A stretch of 64,000 nucleotides of DNA from Hyperoodon ampullatus (GCA_949752795.1 OX457070.1:26684588-26748587), one strand, 5' to 3'. Shown: positions 29,171-42,087, counted from the first letter of the stretch. Program-made: numbers and translations. The notes: generated by a model not told the origin, from the letters alone.

Positions 29171-29836
29171 AAGAAGAAAACCAGGAAGAGCAGTCTAGGT
29201 CCTGGAAACAGGATTCCTTAGCCATGTTTAGACTTTGACTGACTGCTGGTTGTTTCTTTGATTTGCCTGCTACCTTTGAAGAATGAACAGTGTTATGCAT
29301 TTAGGATACTTTCCTTTGAAAGTAGCAGACTATTGAGACAAAGTGGAAATAGGAAGTTTCCCTTAAAATAGGAAATTTATTAATGCATATAACATGAATG
29401 CTGGAGATAGGACTGTTTCAGGATTGGCTCATCATCAAGGACCCAGTTGTTTTCCATCTTTCCCCTTTGCAATCCTCAAATTATTGGCAATATCTCCTCT
29501 CTTCTCAGGATGGTTGCTTCATCCCTAAGCATTGTACAGGACAATGTCCAAAGTAGGAAAAGCAGTTTCTTTTCCTGCATTGTTCAGGAAAGAAACCTTT
29601 CCTTGGATCCTCACTTCCAAACTTCCCTTTACTTCCATCAGTGAGTTGTGTCATCTGTTAACTGGTCACTGACAAGGGGAATGGAATTACCATGATTGGT
29701 CTAAATTAGTATTTACCCCTTGCGGTAGGATGGAAAGGTGAAATACCAGAACAAATTGGAACTCTTCCAGCAGGAAGAATGGAATAGCTGTTGTGTAGGC
29801 ACAACTAATAGGCAGCTTACTCATCATAAAGTAGAA

Positions 29837-29862
29837 GTGTGTGTGTGTGTGTGTGTGTGTGT
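29837..29862. repeat. (GT)13 microsatellite
   Basis: Uninterrupted GT units. Confidence 0.95.
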
Positions 29863-30114
29863 CTTTTTAAAAACCACTTAGCTTTGTGTCAGGCTTCATA
29901 TTGCATTAGTTTTTCCTGTTTTCTTTGGGAGTCAGGCCCAGGTGTATCAGTAACAAGCAATATAATTTTGATTAAGGCATTTAACTTTTTTTGGCTTCAG
30001 TTTCCTCCATTGTACAATAAAAGCTTTGTATTCCATCCCCAAGACCTCTTTCAACTCTAACGTTTTAGGGGTCCATGTGACTTTCTTACTTTCCTTTGCT
30101 CTAAAAGGAGACAG

Positions 30115-30262
30115 ACTGATGTACTACAGAGAACACTTTCTAGCTGTGTGGATTTGGCAAGTTACTTCATCTTCTTGGGTTTTAGGTTCCTCAGTTATAA
30201 AATGGGAATAATGTCTAATTTATAAGATGCCTAGGATTTAAATGAGATAACACATGCTCATT
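30115..30262 (+). repeat. MIR SINE remnant
   Basis: CTAGCTGTGTGGATTTGGCA, AGTTACTTCATCTTC, CCTCAGTTATAAAATGGG and AAATGAGATAACACATGC are in MIR order. Confidence 0.82.
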
Positions 30263-32629
30263 ACATTATTTATTTTCTCTTTTGACAGATTGGAGCTGAT
30301 GTAAGTTCTTGCAAGTGATATAATCCTGTAGTGATTCAGTACTTGGGAATCATAAATATTTTTGTTGAATAGAATTCCTGAAGTGTTTTATAAGTTAAAA
30401 TCTCTCTCTTAGTCTAGGTGGAATGTTTAGAAGTATGTGTCAGATATGGACACTAGGGTAAAACATTTTACTTTTTGCAAAAACCTGTGGTTTATTTGGG
30501 ATTTTTTGGAAATTAGACTCCACAAGGCAGCATGTATGTAGTTGAGTAAAAATTTAGGCTATTAAAAGTTGCTAGTTACCAAACATATCTTCTTGTTTAC
30601 CTTTCACTAGGTACCAGAATATTCTTTGGATTATCACAAATAATTAAACTAGTGGTGCAGTTTATTTTGTAGTCTTGTTTAACTGTGACATACCTATGGC
30701 ACACATGTCAAAAGCATATGACTTTGTTTTCAAGATCCTGCTTTCTATTAGAAACGGATGTTTAAACATTAGAGTACTTTATATAAAATATCATTTAATA
30801 ACAAGTTATAAGACTTTGTAGCTAGCAAGTATTATAGAATACAGTTTTTAGATTTTTAAGCAGCCCCTCTTTGCTTGGTCACATCAAATTTAAGTTTCAA
30901 AGCATGTTAGAAATGGGCCATCACTAGATGGCAGTCTTTCTCCAGTTTAATCCATTTATTGTGCAGGAGGGAGATAACTCTTGTTCAGGTGCAATGTTGA
31001 TTACCAATATTAGGTTAATTTCAGGAGATCTATGACTTTTCCAGAATTTAAGACTTGTTTATTTTTGTTTTTAGCATTTTATATCTGATAGCTGGTTAGC
31101 ACTAAGTCTGAGATACATGTGAAATGCTGATGTGAGTTGAACTGTTAGGTACTGATCTATAGTTATAGTTGCCTTTTCCTGTTAGGCAGTTTGAAACAAA
31201 ACCTTTAAATCAGTGGTTTTTAACCCTTTGATAACCAGATGAAAACTGTGGATGTTTCCCTTAAAAATTACACATATGTGCTTCTGCTTATACACACAAA
31301 ATTCACATAAAATCTGGAAATTGTGGTTTTCCAGATGCATACTCATGGAACACAGGTTAATTAAATATAGTCCAAAACTCCTGTTTTAGATGTGTGGGTT
31401 TTACATTTTATTCTAACTTTTAAAATTCTCAAGATATTCAGGAGATTCACTATGAATCTTTCATGTTATTCAACATTATTATAATTGAAGAGAATATTAG
31501 AATCATAAAGGCCCTAAAATAGGAGAAACAGGTGGGGCCTAGTGATAAGGATGTAGAAAATGCATTAACTTGTTTTGGACTACCTCTTTACACTGTTCTG
31601 AAAAATGTATGATCTTTACATTATTGCTGACTGGACTTGAAAGTGGAAGTGAATTGCAGAAATTTAGAGCTAGGCTGATGCTAAAGAGGATTTCTAATTG
31701 ACTGCTTCCTATTTTCTAATGAGAAAGCTGAGGGTGAGAGAGATTAACTGAATTGACCAAAGACTCATAGCTAGTTAATTACATTGCTAAACACCAAGGC
31801 CATGCAGTCAGGCAGCAAAAATGCACTCTTCCTTTCTTTGATTTATATATTTTTTATAGAAAGTTCAGGGAGCTAGGATAACTTATGAATTTCTTAACTA
31901 TGAGATTTTCTTCTCCTTGAGGCTATCTTTTGTCATATTAATGTAGATCTTTGGAGGGAGAAAAATAAAAAGTTTTACATTGTAGAAGGGAGTATACTTA
32001 CTACCTAACTTAAAAGTATTAATGGGTCAAGATATAACTGAATTTGAAACCAAGAGGCTTGTCTCAGTATTGAATAATAATCTTCTTATACCATTTAGAC
32101 TGATGAATTTTCCGTGGTTATTCCTCTTCTTCAAATGGCAAGGAATACTGGTGCCTTTACATGGAAATCTTTCTTTTCCTTTCCTTTGGAAGGGGAAAAG
32201 TTATGCTTATTTGAGGTTAGTTGAAATGTCAATAGTAGATTCTGTCTTGTGTTTCCCAATAGCTCTTTTAGGCAAGTGGTTATGCTATAGTATGTCTTAG
32301 TTGTCAAAGCCGGGATTGTTTATAATTTATTTGAAGATCTTGTCCCTTTATTTCAAATGAAGGAGAATGAATCTGGATTGCTCTGGTTTTTCTGAAGTAA
32401 GTGTTCAGAATTCTTACCGGAGTCAAAACTTGTATATGTATTTTCTGTGGTTACTGCTTGAGTTCTGGGTAGTGGAACTGATCTGCTGAGGAGTGGGTGC
32501 TCTCTTATCCACAGGACCAGGGTGGTGATCTGGTACCTACAAATGATTATAGAACCAGAAAATGTTGGTAATGAGCAAATGTATATTTGTTGAATAAATG
32601 TCAGAGATCAAAGTGTTCTTAGAGATAAT
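30263..32629. other. no gene seen
   Basis: Apparently mostly unique intronic DNA with one CTCF-like motif and small ancient repeat traces. Confidence 0.55.
30919..30936 (+). promoter_or_regulatory. CTCF-like motif
   Basis: CATCACTAGATGGCAGTC fits the core CCASYAGRKGGCAS except at the first C. Motif match only. Confidence 0.4.
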
Positions 32630-34320
32630 GTTATTCATTTACTCAACGAATGTTTACTCACTGCCTCTTACCTGTCTGGCACTGTTTTAGAGGTACAGTG
32701 GTGAATATGGCAGACAAAGTTCTTGCCCCGGAGTTTGCAATCTAATTGGGATGGGTTGGGGGGAAGATAGATAACAAACTATGGCTGATGAGAAGGAGAA
32801 ATTTGCTTGAAGATATAGGGGGTGAGTGTTACTAGCCTAAGAACAGTAAAAACAAAATTCTTGAGGCAGGAAGAGGCTAAAAAAAAATCCTCTGTAGCAG
32901 GATCATAGAGGATGGAGGAAGGCAAGGCTAGAGGGTGGGACCTAGAGAGAAACAAGGTTAGAGAGCTAATCAGAGGTTAGATTATGTGGTATGTTATAGG
33001 CCGTGGTAAGGATTTGTGATTTTTATTCCTTTTGTAAAGAGAAGGAATTGGAGTGATTTAAGCAGGAGGCTACATCTGAACTATTGCTTCATAAAGACCA
33101 TTTTTACTGGTGTGTGGAGAGTATCTGCATTGGGACAGGGAGTAGAGGGGATGAAGAGTGCAGAATGGAGACTTTTAGGAGGCTATTGCATTGATCCAGT
33201 GTGCCGATGATACAGGTTTAGACTAGGGTTTTAGTGGAAATGGTGGGATGGTGGTCAATTTTAAGATATGTTTTGGAGGTTGAGTTGTCCGGACTTACTG
33301 ATGGATTGGATGGGGCGTATGATAGAAAGAGGTACATGAGGAGTGATTCCTGGATTTGCATTTTTGACTTGGGCAACTGGATAGTGCCATTAGCTGAGAT
33401 GGCGTAGCTGAGTGGTGGGGAGCTTTTGGGAGAATCCAGTTTGGGAGTGGAGATAGTTTGGTGATAGATGATTTTTTTGTTTTTCTATGTTAAAATTTGA
33501 GATGGCTTTTAAAAATCCAATTGGATTTGTTAAATTATAGCTGGTTATTTGAGTCTAGTGCTCAGGGAAGTGCTCAAAATTGAAGGTATAGATTAGGAAG
33601 TCTACCACTGTAATAGATAGTATTATAAAGACATGGGATTAGCTGGCATTTCTTGGTGAGAGAGCATAGGTAGGGAAGAGAAGAGCTTTTACGAATATTT
33701 AGAAAAAGAATAGAGGAGGAGGAGCCCAGGAAGGAGATTGAGAAGGCATGTCAGTAAAAGGATGAAAATCACTTAGTGTGGTATCATTGAAGTCTAGAGA
33801 AAACAGTGTTTCAAGAAGGAAGGTATATTTAAACCATAGCAAATGCTGCCTTTAGGTACAGTAGGATGGATGCTAACTAATGGGGGCTGAGGAAGTAGAA
33901 AGACGTTTTGCTGGGAAGGGGAGCAGAGAAATGAGATGGTAGCTGGAGGGAATTGTGTAGGTTAAGACAGGTTTCTTAAAGTCATGTTTAAATAGCCATG
34001 AGAATGACTTAGTGGAGTGGGAGAAATATATAATACAGGATAGGGATAAAAGGGAATAACTGCAGGAGTAAAGTTCTTAGAGACTGTAGATAAGAGCTTG
34101 AAATACTTTTCCCATTGTTATAGGAGGGTGTACAGAGTAGGAGTTTCAGATGTAAGTAGGTTGGTTGAGGAGAGGAATTTTTTTTTTTTTTTCCTGTGAA
34201 GTGCAGCTGAGAGCCGGAGAGAGGGTAGACATTTGAGGAGAGAAGAAGTAAGGTTTTCACACATTTTGGAGACTACAAAGTGATTTTTTGGTGGTGCTAT
34301 TTGGCGGGATAATTTCATTA
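32630..34320 (+). repeat. L2-type LINE remnant, long
   Basis: TGTCTGGCACTGTTTTAGAG, GTTATAGGCCGTGGTAAGGA, GAGGCTATTGCATTGATCCA, ACTGATGGATTGGATGGGGC and AGAAATGAGATGGTAGCTGG appear in one consistent order, so a long single element is likely. Confidence 0.7.
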
Positions 34321-34791
34321 TTTTTAACTAGCGGTGTCTGGCTGCCCAATTTAAATTTGTCGTAAGATAGCTAAACTGAGTCTAGCAGCACAGTTACGTG
34401 ATTTCTCTTCAGCAGCGTCAGGTTCTTGGGTATAATCTTGGAGTAAATGTATAGTTGGGTTTATCCAAAATAAAGTTTTTCTAGATTAGTTTAATTGAGA
34501 AAGAAAGGTACGGAGGAATTGTAATTCAGTCCTTTCATTTTATGATGAGAATTCTGTGATGAATACTGTCAAGCACTTACATATTTTTCAGTAAATAAGG
34601 AAACAAAATTTTGGATTTTCCTAAAAAAAAACTCATCTAGCATTGGGGCAACATGAATACAATTGGATTACTCTGTGGTTTATGTAACTTAAATACCTGA
34701 TTTCCAAATAAATTTGCTTCTGGGTTTGTAATTCTGTTTCTCTTTCTTAGATGTAAATCTGGTATAATCTCCATGCCATTTTTTTTAAAAG

Positions 34792-34957
34792 GTCTGTCTA
34801 TGATGGTGAGGAACATGGACGATTCATGGAGAAGCTTGAAACTCGCATCCGCAATCATGACCGAGAAATTGAGAAAATGTGCAACTTTCATTACCAGGGC
34901 TTTGTGGACTCTATAACGGAACTGCTGAAAGTAAGAGGAGAAGCCCAGAAACTCAAA
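34792..34957 (+). CDS. EXOC6B: EXOC6B coding exon (probably exon 2)
   Basis: This exon encodes part of exocyst complex component 6B (SEC15B), a subunit of the octameric tether that holds secretory vesicles at the plasma membrane; SEC15 proteins also bind Rab11-type GTPases. The exon begins with the last base of a split codon, then gives 55 codons starting SVYDGEEHGRF and ending GEAQKLK. The acceptor is a T-rich tract ending AAAAG and the donor is AAA|gtaagg. The wording YDGEEHGRF, CNFHYQGFVDS and VRGEAQKLK matches the B paralogue and not EXOC6 (SEC15A), which differs at these positions. The exon lies in the predicted N-terminal coiled-coil portion that packs in the exocyst core. From family knowledge, exon 1 would supply about 38 residues upstream, outside the window. 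No disabling change is seen. Confidence 0.96.
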
Positions 34958-35799
34958 GTAAGGAGACTCTAAGACTTGTTTCTCTCTGTCTTGGGGTTTT
35001 GATGAACATTAAAAGAGTGGGGAATACATTGCAGGTTACATATTTGTACTAAAATTTTTTGAATAGTAAGAAAGGAGTTTATACTGCAACATAGATAACT
35101 GGGATTATGGCTTTTAGCTGGAAAGGATACTGTTTTAAGTTAAAATTTATTTGGGATAACTATGTGTGGATGAGAACCAGTGACAAAAATCAGTTTCTTT
35201 CAAACAGAAACACGGTTGACTCTTCATGTCATCTGTCTGCTTCCTTGCTAGATGAAAGCCATCACCGTTGGATGACAGAATTGCAAGGCATGGCTGTAGA
35301 AGTCTTTGCAGCAAGGCAATCTGAGCCAAAGGAAAAAAAAATAGTGTTAGTTGGAGAATGTCTTCTACCAAAGCATGAAGGTTCTTTCTTAATATGACAG
35401 ATTTAAGTTCAGGAAAGAGGCTAGCTATATTGGTTTTGTCCCTGGCATAGCAAATTCACGTATCTTGGGTAACTGACTTTGATACGGAAATATTACTCTA
35501 TTTGATTATGGGATGCTGTCCTAGTGCCCATTGTTACATAATAAGCAATATATACCATATTATCTTTATAAAATTTCCAAAATTTTGAAGTCCAAAACAC
35601 ATTAGGTCCCAAGGTTTCAGATAAGAGTTTATGGACCTGTACAACAACTATCCAATCATCATAAGAAATATAATATTGCCAGCAAAATTAAATCTCTCTT
35701 TTTTATCCTTCTCAGTGACTCTCTCCACCCTCCCCTCCAAAAGTAACAACTCTTCTGATTTGTTGTTAATGTTCTTTAATGCTTAACTATTTTAATTGA

Positions 35800-36660
35800 A
35801 ATTAACTTAGATTCCTTTCTCAGTCAATGTACCAAATTTAATTTCAGATGAACTAAAGAGTTAAATGTAAAAAAACCATAAAGGAACTAGTAGAAAATAT
35901 GGATGAATATTTATGTGATTTTTAGGAGTGAGGGATACATTTCTAAACACAATTCCTAAGCCAGAAAGAAAATAATCGATAGGTACGACAACATTAAAAT
36001 GAAAGAACTTTCTACATAGAAGTTAAAAATGTAAAGGTAAATAATAAATAAAAATATTTACAAATACACATGACAAATGATTGATATCCTAACATAGAAA
36101 AAGTCTACAAATTAATAGGAAAAATATGAACACTTTAATAGAAAACCGAGAAATACATGTTAATATACAGTTTACATAAGGAGAAATATAAGGGAACTCT
36201 ACAATTTAGAATTAAAGGAATGCAAATTTAAACAATAAAGTGCCACCTAATAAAATGACAAAGATGAAACAAATATTAAGGTTGGAGATGTTACCTATCA
36301 ACCTGGGAATGCCTGGTTGGAGTGTAGACTGTTACAACTTTTAAGGAGAACAGTTTTATTTATCAATACTGAAAACTCCACATAGTTTTAAGATTTATTC
36401 TATAGCTACAGGTGCATGTACAGAGATGTTCATGTGATTTTTTTTTTTTAATGGCTAAAACTTTAAAATGTCCCTGAAAGTGATGTACTAGAGGATTAGT
36501 AAAATAAATCATGGTATGTCCATTTAAAAGAGTAATAAACTACAATATATTGTAGAAGGATATCTGACATGGGAAAGCATTAGAAATGTTTGCTGAATGT
36601 ATAAAGCAGATTAAAAAGTATGAACAATTTGATTCCATTTAAAAAGTTATACTGAGTTTT
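35800..36660 (+). mobile_element. old LINE-1 3' region, sense
   Basis: A-rich sense wording (ACAAATTAATAGGAAAAATA, GGAATGCAAATTTAAACAAT, GGTTGGAGTGTAGACTGTTAC) typical of L1M ORF2 near the 3' end. Heavily mutated, no long frame. Confidence 0.75.
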
Positions 36661-37451
36661 GGGGGGCTGAAAAGCGTCAAACGGACAGAAGTATCTGAAA
36701 TATGTGAAAACAAAGATATAGGGCTTCTGCCAGGAGCTGTATGTGCTGTTTGTCCTCACTCAGCCATCCCAGCTTCCCATCCATCTTCACCTTGGCTGTT
36801 CTTGATGCCTGTATTCCAAAACCTCTCCCTCTGCTCCTCGGGCCCTTTGTCCATGATGGACAATGGGGTGCTCTTTGTCTGGTTACTGAAGTAATCATGT
36901 GGTTAAGTACCTGAATATTGCCCGTAATACTCACCATTAACATCTGGGAGACTCTGCTCTAGGGGGCATCCATTCAACCTGTGTTAAGAGCCTATGGAAC
37001 TTAGAAATTCTTGAACTTGAGAAAAGAGTTTAGAAAATGGAAAAGGTTAAGTATTACCTACTGTCAATACTATTTGAACATAACAATGAAAAATCCTACT
37101 CTCTCTAGGATGTCCATTATTTCTTTTGATTCACAGTATGTATGTTGGTATGTGTGTGTGTATATATACACACATACATATATATGTTCTCTGAATCAAC
37201 AAGTAGCATCCTAGACAGGCAGTATAGACTTCCTCCCATTGTTATGTTCAAATAGTATTGAAATAGTAATTACCTTTCTTATCAGAAGCTTTGGTTAGGC
37301 TCCTATGGATGTTTTAGAACTCTGGTTTGCATGAAATCAATTTAGTGGGCCATGATCAGTATTTTTAATAAAAATTGAAATAGAATAAAAAAGGAAACAA
37401 CAAAGTGTATTACATGTAGGAAGTCTAAACATTGTTTCTTGAAAATTTTGT

Positions 37452-37487
37452 TTGTGTGTGTGTGTGTCTGTGTGTGTGTGCGTGTGC
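37452..37487. repeat. (TG)n microsatellite
   Basis: TG units broken by single TC and GC steps. Confidence 0.9.
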
Positions 37488-37811
37488 ATTCCCTATACTT
37501 GTGTACTGAGTTGCAATGTAAAATATATTTCTTACAATGTGTTTGAGGTAAAAAAAATTTCAGAAATGGTAAACAAGTTATTTTAGTAGAAACAGCGATG
37601 CTGAATTTAGTAGTATTTATGGAAGGTTGAATTTTTTGAAATCTGTTTACATGAAAAAAAATCTATTCTTGAACAGTGATCACTCAAGGCAACCCACCCC
37701 ATTTTTATTCACATCGCTTAAAAGCTTTTTCTTGTATTGAGCTGATATTAACCCCATTTTTGAATGACATTCATTTACTGGTTTGAATAATAAACTTTTC
37801 AATCTCACTTA

Positions 37812-37985
37812 TTCTAGACCAAGGATCAGCAAGCTATATCTTGCAGGCCAAATCCAGCTTGCCTCCTAATTTTGTAATAAAGTTTTATTGGAACACAGCA
37901 ATGCCCATTCATTTATGTTATGTTTATGGCTGCATTTTTGCTACAATGGCAGTGCATGTGGTAATCTGCTGAGAAAGTGATAGTC
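37812..37985 (+). repeat. second copy of the TAAAGTTTTATTGGAACA repeat
   Basis: AAGGATCAGCAAGCTATATC, GCAGGCCAAATCCAGC and AAGTTTTATTGGAACACAGC. It is more complete at its left end than the copy at position 1. Confidence 0.7.
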
Positions 37986-38182
37986 CAGGTATAGTGTATA
38001 GTGTATAGTTTAGGGCAAAGTTTTCAAAGGTGTGTTCCTGAAAAACTAGTTTCTTGAGATGATCCTCAATAAAAGGATGTTACATAAAGTAAGTTGGAAA
38101 ACACCGTATGATATCTCCTTCTTGGGCTTCAGGAAGTCCTGAATAAACTAACCTGTTTAGTGGTATTTCCCATACATATTGA

Positions 38183-38205
38183 TGTGTGTGTGTGTGTGTG
38201 TGTGT
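38183..38205. repeat. (TG)n microsatellite
   Basis: About 11 pure TG units. Confidence 0.93.
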
Positions 38206-38890
38206 ATACAGAGTGCAGAGTACCTTTTAACTACCATTTCTTGGTGTTCCAAGAGACATAATAGGAAATGCTGGGTTAAGGGAGTGTCTTAAAAGTGTAA
38301 GGAGTCGCAGTTATTGGTGGAAGTATGGAAAGCCTCTATTAAAGAAAGCTTTAGAAGTTAATGTTGCTCATGTTTTGATAATGTTTAAGAAGGTGAGGAA
38401 ATTACTATTCTATATACTTAATTTTTTTTATATCAGTTGATTCTTCAAAAGTGGCTACCAAAATAAGTGGTGCCAGTTCCTTTAAATTATGAACTGTACA
38501 TAATTTTAAAGCTTGTTCACCTGATTTTGACTGTCCAACGGAGAGATTAATTTAGGAAAATGGGAATGTGGAAGTGTTAGAAACTATTAAGAATTAATAA
38601 TCCAAAAAATTAAGATAAAAGGTTTTCTAAAATTAGATAAGTAGAAATATTTGACCTGAGTTAAAAAGTTCAATTTATACTCAAGTTTTCCAGGAATACA
38701 TTGGTGAAGTGAGGACTATCTATGAAAAAATTTGTTCTTTCTACACATAGTAGAAATGCTAAGGTTCTTTGTGGGTTATTTTTTCTATTATATTTTTTCT
38801 TTCCTTTCCAAATGAAAGTGTGATCTTTAGTTGTTATGTTATTTTATTTTGTAATATTTCAAACTGAACATATTTTTTAGTAATTTTTTT

Positions 38891-39097
38891 TTTTTTTTTT
38901 TTTTTGCGGTACGTGGGCCTCTCACTGTTGTGGCCTCTCCCGTTGCGGAGCACAGGCTCCGGACGCGCAGGCTCAGTGGCCATGGCTCACGGGCCCAGCC
39001 GCTCCGCGGCATGTGGGATCCTCCCAGACCGGGGCACGAACCTGTGTCCCCTGCATTGGCAGGCGGACTCTCAACCACTGCGCCACCAGGGAAGCCC
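38891..39097 (-). mobile_element. CHR-type SINE in an EXOC6B intron
   Basis: Antisense ~200-bp form with poly(T) of about 23. The TSD TAGTAATTTTTTT is at 38878-38890 and 39098-39110. It ends about 210 bp upstream of the 48-nt EXOC6B exon. Confidence 0.94.
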
Positions 39098-39308
39098 TAG
39101 TAATTTTTTTTATTGTTCAAAAGGTCATACAAATGTTCAGTAGAAAAGTTGATATAATTTGATCCCAAGAGAACACCACTAAACCAAAATGTGGTGGAAT
39201 ATGGAAACAATCTGAATACCTATTCTTAGTCTTTTCATTTAAAATTTTGATCTTATCCATCTATTGTCTAAGTGTTTTTTATGAGTTTAAATTGTCTTCT
39301 CTCCACAG

Positions 39309-39356
39309 AATCAAGTGACGGATACTAATAGAAAACTACAGCATGAGGGAAAGGAA
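39309..39356 (+). CDS. EXOC6B: EXOC6B coding exon (probably exon 3)
   Basis: A 48-nt exon encoding 16 residues, NQVTDTNRKLQHEGKE. It is preceded by a pyrimidine tract ending ctccacag and followed by the donor gtaagg. It starts and ends on codon boundaries, so it joins the previous exon (…QKLK) and the next (LVIAMEE…) without changing frame. The sequence is charged and helical, as expected for the N-terminal coiled coil of SEC15, and KLQHEGKE separates EXOC6B from EXOC6. Because it is a multiple of three, skipping it would keep the frame, but nothing here shows that this happens. Confidence 0.95.
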
Positions 39357-39589
39357 GTAAGGCCAGTTTACCTTTTGAAAAAATCTTTTCTGTTTCCTGT
39401 CATTCTCTTTGATAACTGTGTTCTTGATATAGTGGCTTGTAAGACCATAAGCAACATGTTGGAGGAACTTGGACATTATCATTGCTTCTCCTAATGTTTA
39501 TCTGAAGTAAATGAATGTAACACTAGAAGGCTTAATGAGAGTATGTAACCTTCTTCCTTAGCTGTGTTTTTAAATCACTTGAGTAGTCA

Positions 39590-39950
39590 TAGTATGGCCA
39601 GTGCTGTTTTCTTTGCCTGGAATGTTCTTTCCCAAATGTTTACCTACTTCAGACTTTTGCTCCTCACATGTTACCTCCTTCATGAGGCCTTTTCTAACCA
39701 CCTTATTTAGAATTGCAGTCTCACTTTCACCCCTTGTATTCTTTTTATCTTTCCTGCTTTATTTTTCTCCATTGCACCTATCATGCTTTGGTATTATACA
39801 ATTTTCCTTATATGTTTGTTTTTTGTTTGTCTCTTTCCATTAGAAACTAAGCTCCATGAGGTCAGGATTTTTTTTTTTTTTAACTGCATTGCCGTATCCC
39901 CTCTACCTGCCTAAACAGTGACTGACACAACATGAATATGCATAAGTATT
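39590..39950 (+). repeat. L2 3' end
   Basis: TTTGCCTGGAATGTTCTTTC, CCTCCTTCATGAGGCC, AGCTCCATGAGGTCAGG, and the terminal part with AACAGTGACTGACACAAC and AAGTATTTGTTAAA. Confidence 0.75.
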
Positions 39951-40019
39951 TGTTAAAAAAAAAAAAGAATCTTTGATTCTGTTAATTGATATACTCACCA
40001 TTTAAATCATCATAGTTTA

Positions 40020-40215
40020 TAAGATTATTTTACATACATTTTCTCACTTAATCCTCATGGCAGACCTACAACAAGGTCAGGACTGGTATTACCACTATTT
40101 TATTGATTAGGAAACTAAAACAGATGATTTTGCTAAAGTTTACATAGTAATTGGCAAGGCTGGGACTAAAACCCAAGTTTTCAGACTTATAGTCTATTAC
40201 TGTTCTCTGTATCAT
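40020..40215 (-). repeat. MIR SINE remnant
   Basis: Antisense core: CTCACTTAATCCTCATGGCA, TTATTGATTAGGAAACTAAA and GGCAAGGCTGGGACTAAAAC. Confidence 0.82.
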
Positions 40216-41024
40216 GTACCTTCCTCATTGCCTAATACTTATTTAATGTTAATAATCTTTAAGATTAGCCTTTGATCGTCTGATCAGTAACTTAATCAGG
40301 ACCATTCCCTTTTTTCTTTTTTGCATAGTATCTAAGTAGATAACATTTTTCGGAAAAGGTATGGGATAAATACTATAAGAGGCCATGTAGATTATTGCTT
40401 TTGAAAAGTTTGTCTCACGTATTTTAAGTTTTTGCAAAGGATGCAGTTTCTTCTAGTTTTATTGTGGTATGACTTCAGATGGAAGACTTTAAAATGCTGT
40501 GAGAAGAAAAGTGAGTTACTCTTCATTAAACTGGAACTCTTGGAAAAGCCACAATTTCTAACTGTGTGGTTTATTTGTTGAAATACAGATTTAGTGGCAG
40601 ATTATTTTCAAGATTCATTTGAAGCTGTATAGGAAGGACTGTTTTCCTCTAGGAGTCTAGCACTGATGACAGAAATATAGGATCTTCTTAGAAGATTGAT
40701 GAAATCATAAATCATGAAGAGTCTGAATAGGATGTGGAGCAAATCTGCACATTTTTTCTTTTCTCCTGGATAGCCCCTGAATTTTAAGATTTCATTTCAC
40801 CTAGCCTTTTCTAGTGTAGTATGTATGCATCTTGGGGAGAAAGTGGGAAACCATACAGGGATGTTTTACTGGTTGAGAAAGGCAGTTCCGTAGTCCACTT
40901 GGCAGGTCTTACTATGAAACTGTCTGGGATTTTCTGATGAATTGAACATAGGGTGGAAAAATGTGACTGAAAGCTTTTTATTTACAGCTGTTGGCATAAT
41001 TCAGTTTTTTTCCCTCTTGCTAAG

Positions 41025-41115
41025 CTGGTAATAGCAATGGAAGAGCTGAAGCAGTGTCGACTACAACAGAGAAATATTTCTGCCACTGTTGATAAATTAA
41101 TGCTGTGTCTTCCAG
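41025..41115 (+). CDS. EXOC6B: EXOC6B coding exon (probably exon 4)
   Basis: A 91-nt exon beginning LVIAMEELKQCRLQQRN and ending MLCLP plus the first base of a valine codon. The acceptor tract is tttttttccctcttgctaag and the donor is CAG|gtgagg. The split codon is completed by the next exon only 112 bp downstream, the shortest intron in the window. The peptide continues the amphipathic helical N-terminal region; MEELKQCR and VDKLMLCLP are EXOC6B-type residues. The reading frame is open and no substitution looks damaging. Confidence 0.96.
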
Positions 41116-41227
41116 GTGAGGAACTGGAAATAAAGTAGAATTCTTGATGCAATTCCTTTAGCTTTAATTAGTCTTTTCACTTTCTCTAAATAATGCTTGT
41201 GTGCTCTTTTTCCCCTTCTCTTTCAAG

Positions 41228-41273
41228 TCCTGGAGATGTATAGCAAACTGAGGGACCAGATGAAAACTAAAAG
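41228..41273 (+). CDS. EXOC6B: EXOC6B coding exon (probably exon 5)
   Basis: A 46-nt exon giving (V)LEMYSKLRDQMKTK followed by two bases of an arginine codon. The acceptor is cccttctctttcaag and the donor is AAAAG|gtaaga. It joins exon 4 in phase 1 and leaves phase 2, which is completed by the G that opens the exon at 54594. The following intron is 13.3 kb and holds the candidate microexon at 42157-42198. The peptide LEMYSKLRDQMK matches the conserved SEC15 segment after CLPV. Confidence 0.95.
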
Positions 41274-41617
41274 GTAAGATATTTTTTTGTTGAATACTTT
41301 GTATTATCTAAAATTTCTGTTATTTAGAATTTTTTTAAAAATCCATATTTAGCATAACCTTTCAAAAAATAATTAAGTCCATATAACATCTTCTCTCGCC
41401 TTTTGTATATCTATTGATTCATCCTGAGAGTTATTTACATATGCTGATGTATTTTGTCATGTATTATGTTTAATAAAAAACACTACACGTAGTTTGATTT
41501 TTAGAAGACCCAGCTTTTTAGGGGAAAAGCATGTAACTGTTTTAATGATAGTTAATTTGAGAAACATGCTTTGGTTTAGTATTATAGTAGAAAAAATAGT
41601 TACTGGTTTTGCTGGGG

Positions 41618-41655
41618 TGGATCAGTCAGGGTTCTCCATTGAAATAGAACCAGTG

Positions 41656-41738
<83 letters not shown>

Positions 41739-42087
41739 TTTTTTTAGCAAATTGGTTCACATGATTATGGAGGTCCAAATCTGCATAGTAGGCTGATAGG
41801 CTAGTGTCAGGGAAGAGTAAATATTGTTGCCTGAGTCTGAAGGCAGTCTGCTGGCAGAATTCCGTCTTCCTCTGGGGAGTTTAGTCTTTTTCCTATCAAG
41901 GCCTTGAACTGATTTAATGAGGCCCACCCACATTAGGAAGAAGATTCATCTTTACTCAGTCTACTGATTTAAGTGCTAATAGTCTCATGTAAAAAATACC
42001 TTCACAGAAATATCCAGAATAATATTTGACCAAATCTCTGGGTACTATGGCCTAACCAAGTTGACATATAAAATTAACCATCACAAG
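41618..42087. repeat. interspersed repeat ending TTAACCATCACAA, with microsatellite
   Basis: Begins GATCAGTCAGGGTTCTCCAT and runs through the GT/GA array and GAATTCCGTCTTCCTCTGGG to CATATAAAATTAACCATCAC. It is a familiar mammalian repeat, but the family name is left open. Confidence 0.65.
41658..41735. repeat. compound (GT)n-(GA)n microsatellite
   Basis: About 23 GT units (41658-41704), a short GCGCA break and about 14 GA units (41708-41735), inside the repeat at 41618-42087. Confidence 0.95.

Noticed and set aside
35107..35397. 96-codon frame just after the 34792 exon
   Set aside because: No domain, no splice or phase relation to EXOC6B, and antisense frames are equally open; treated as chance.
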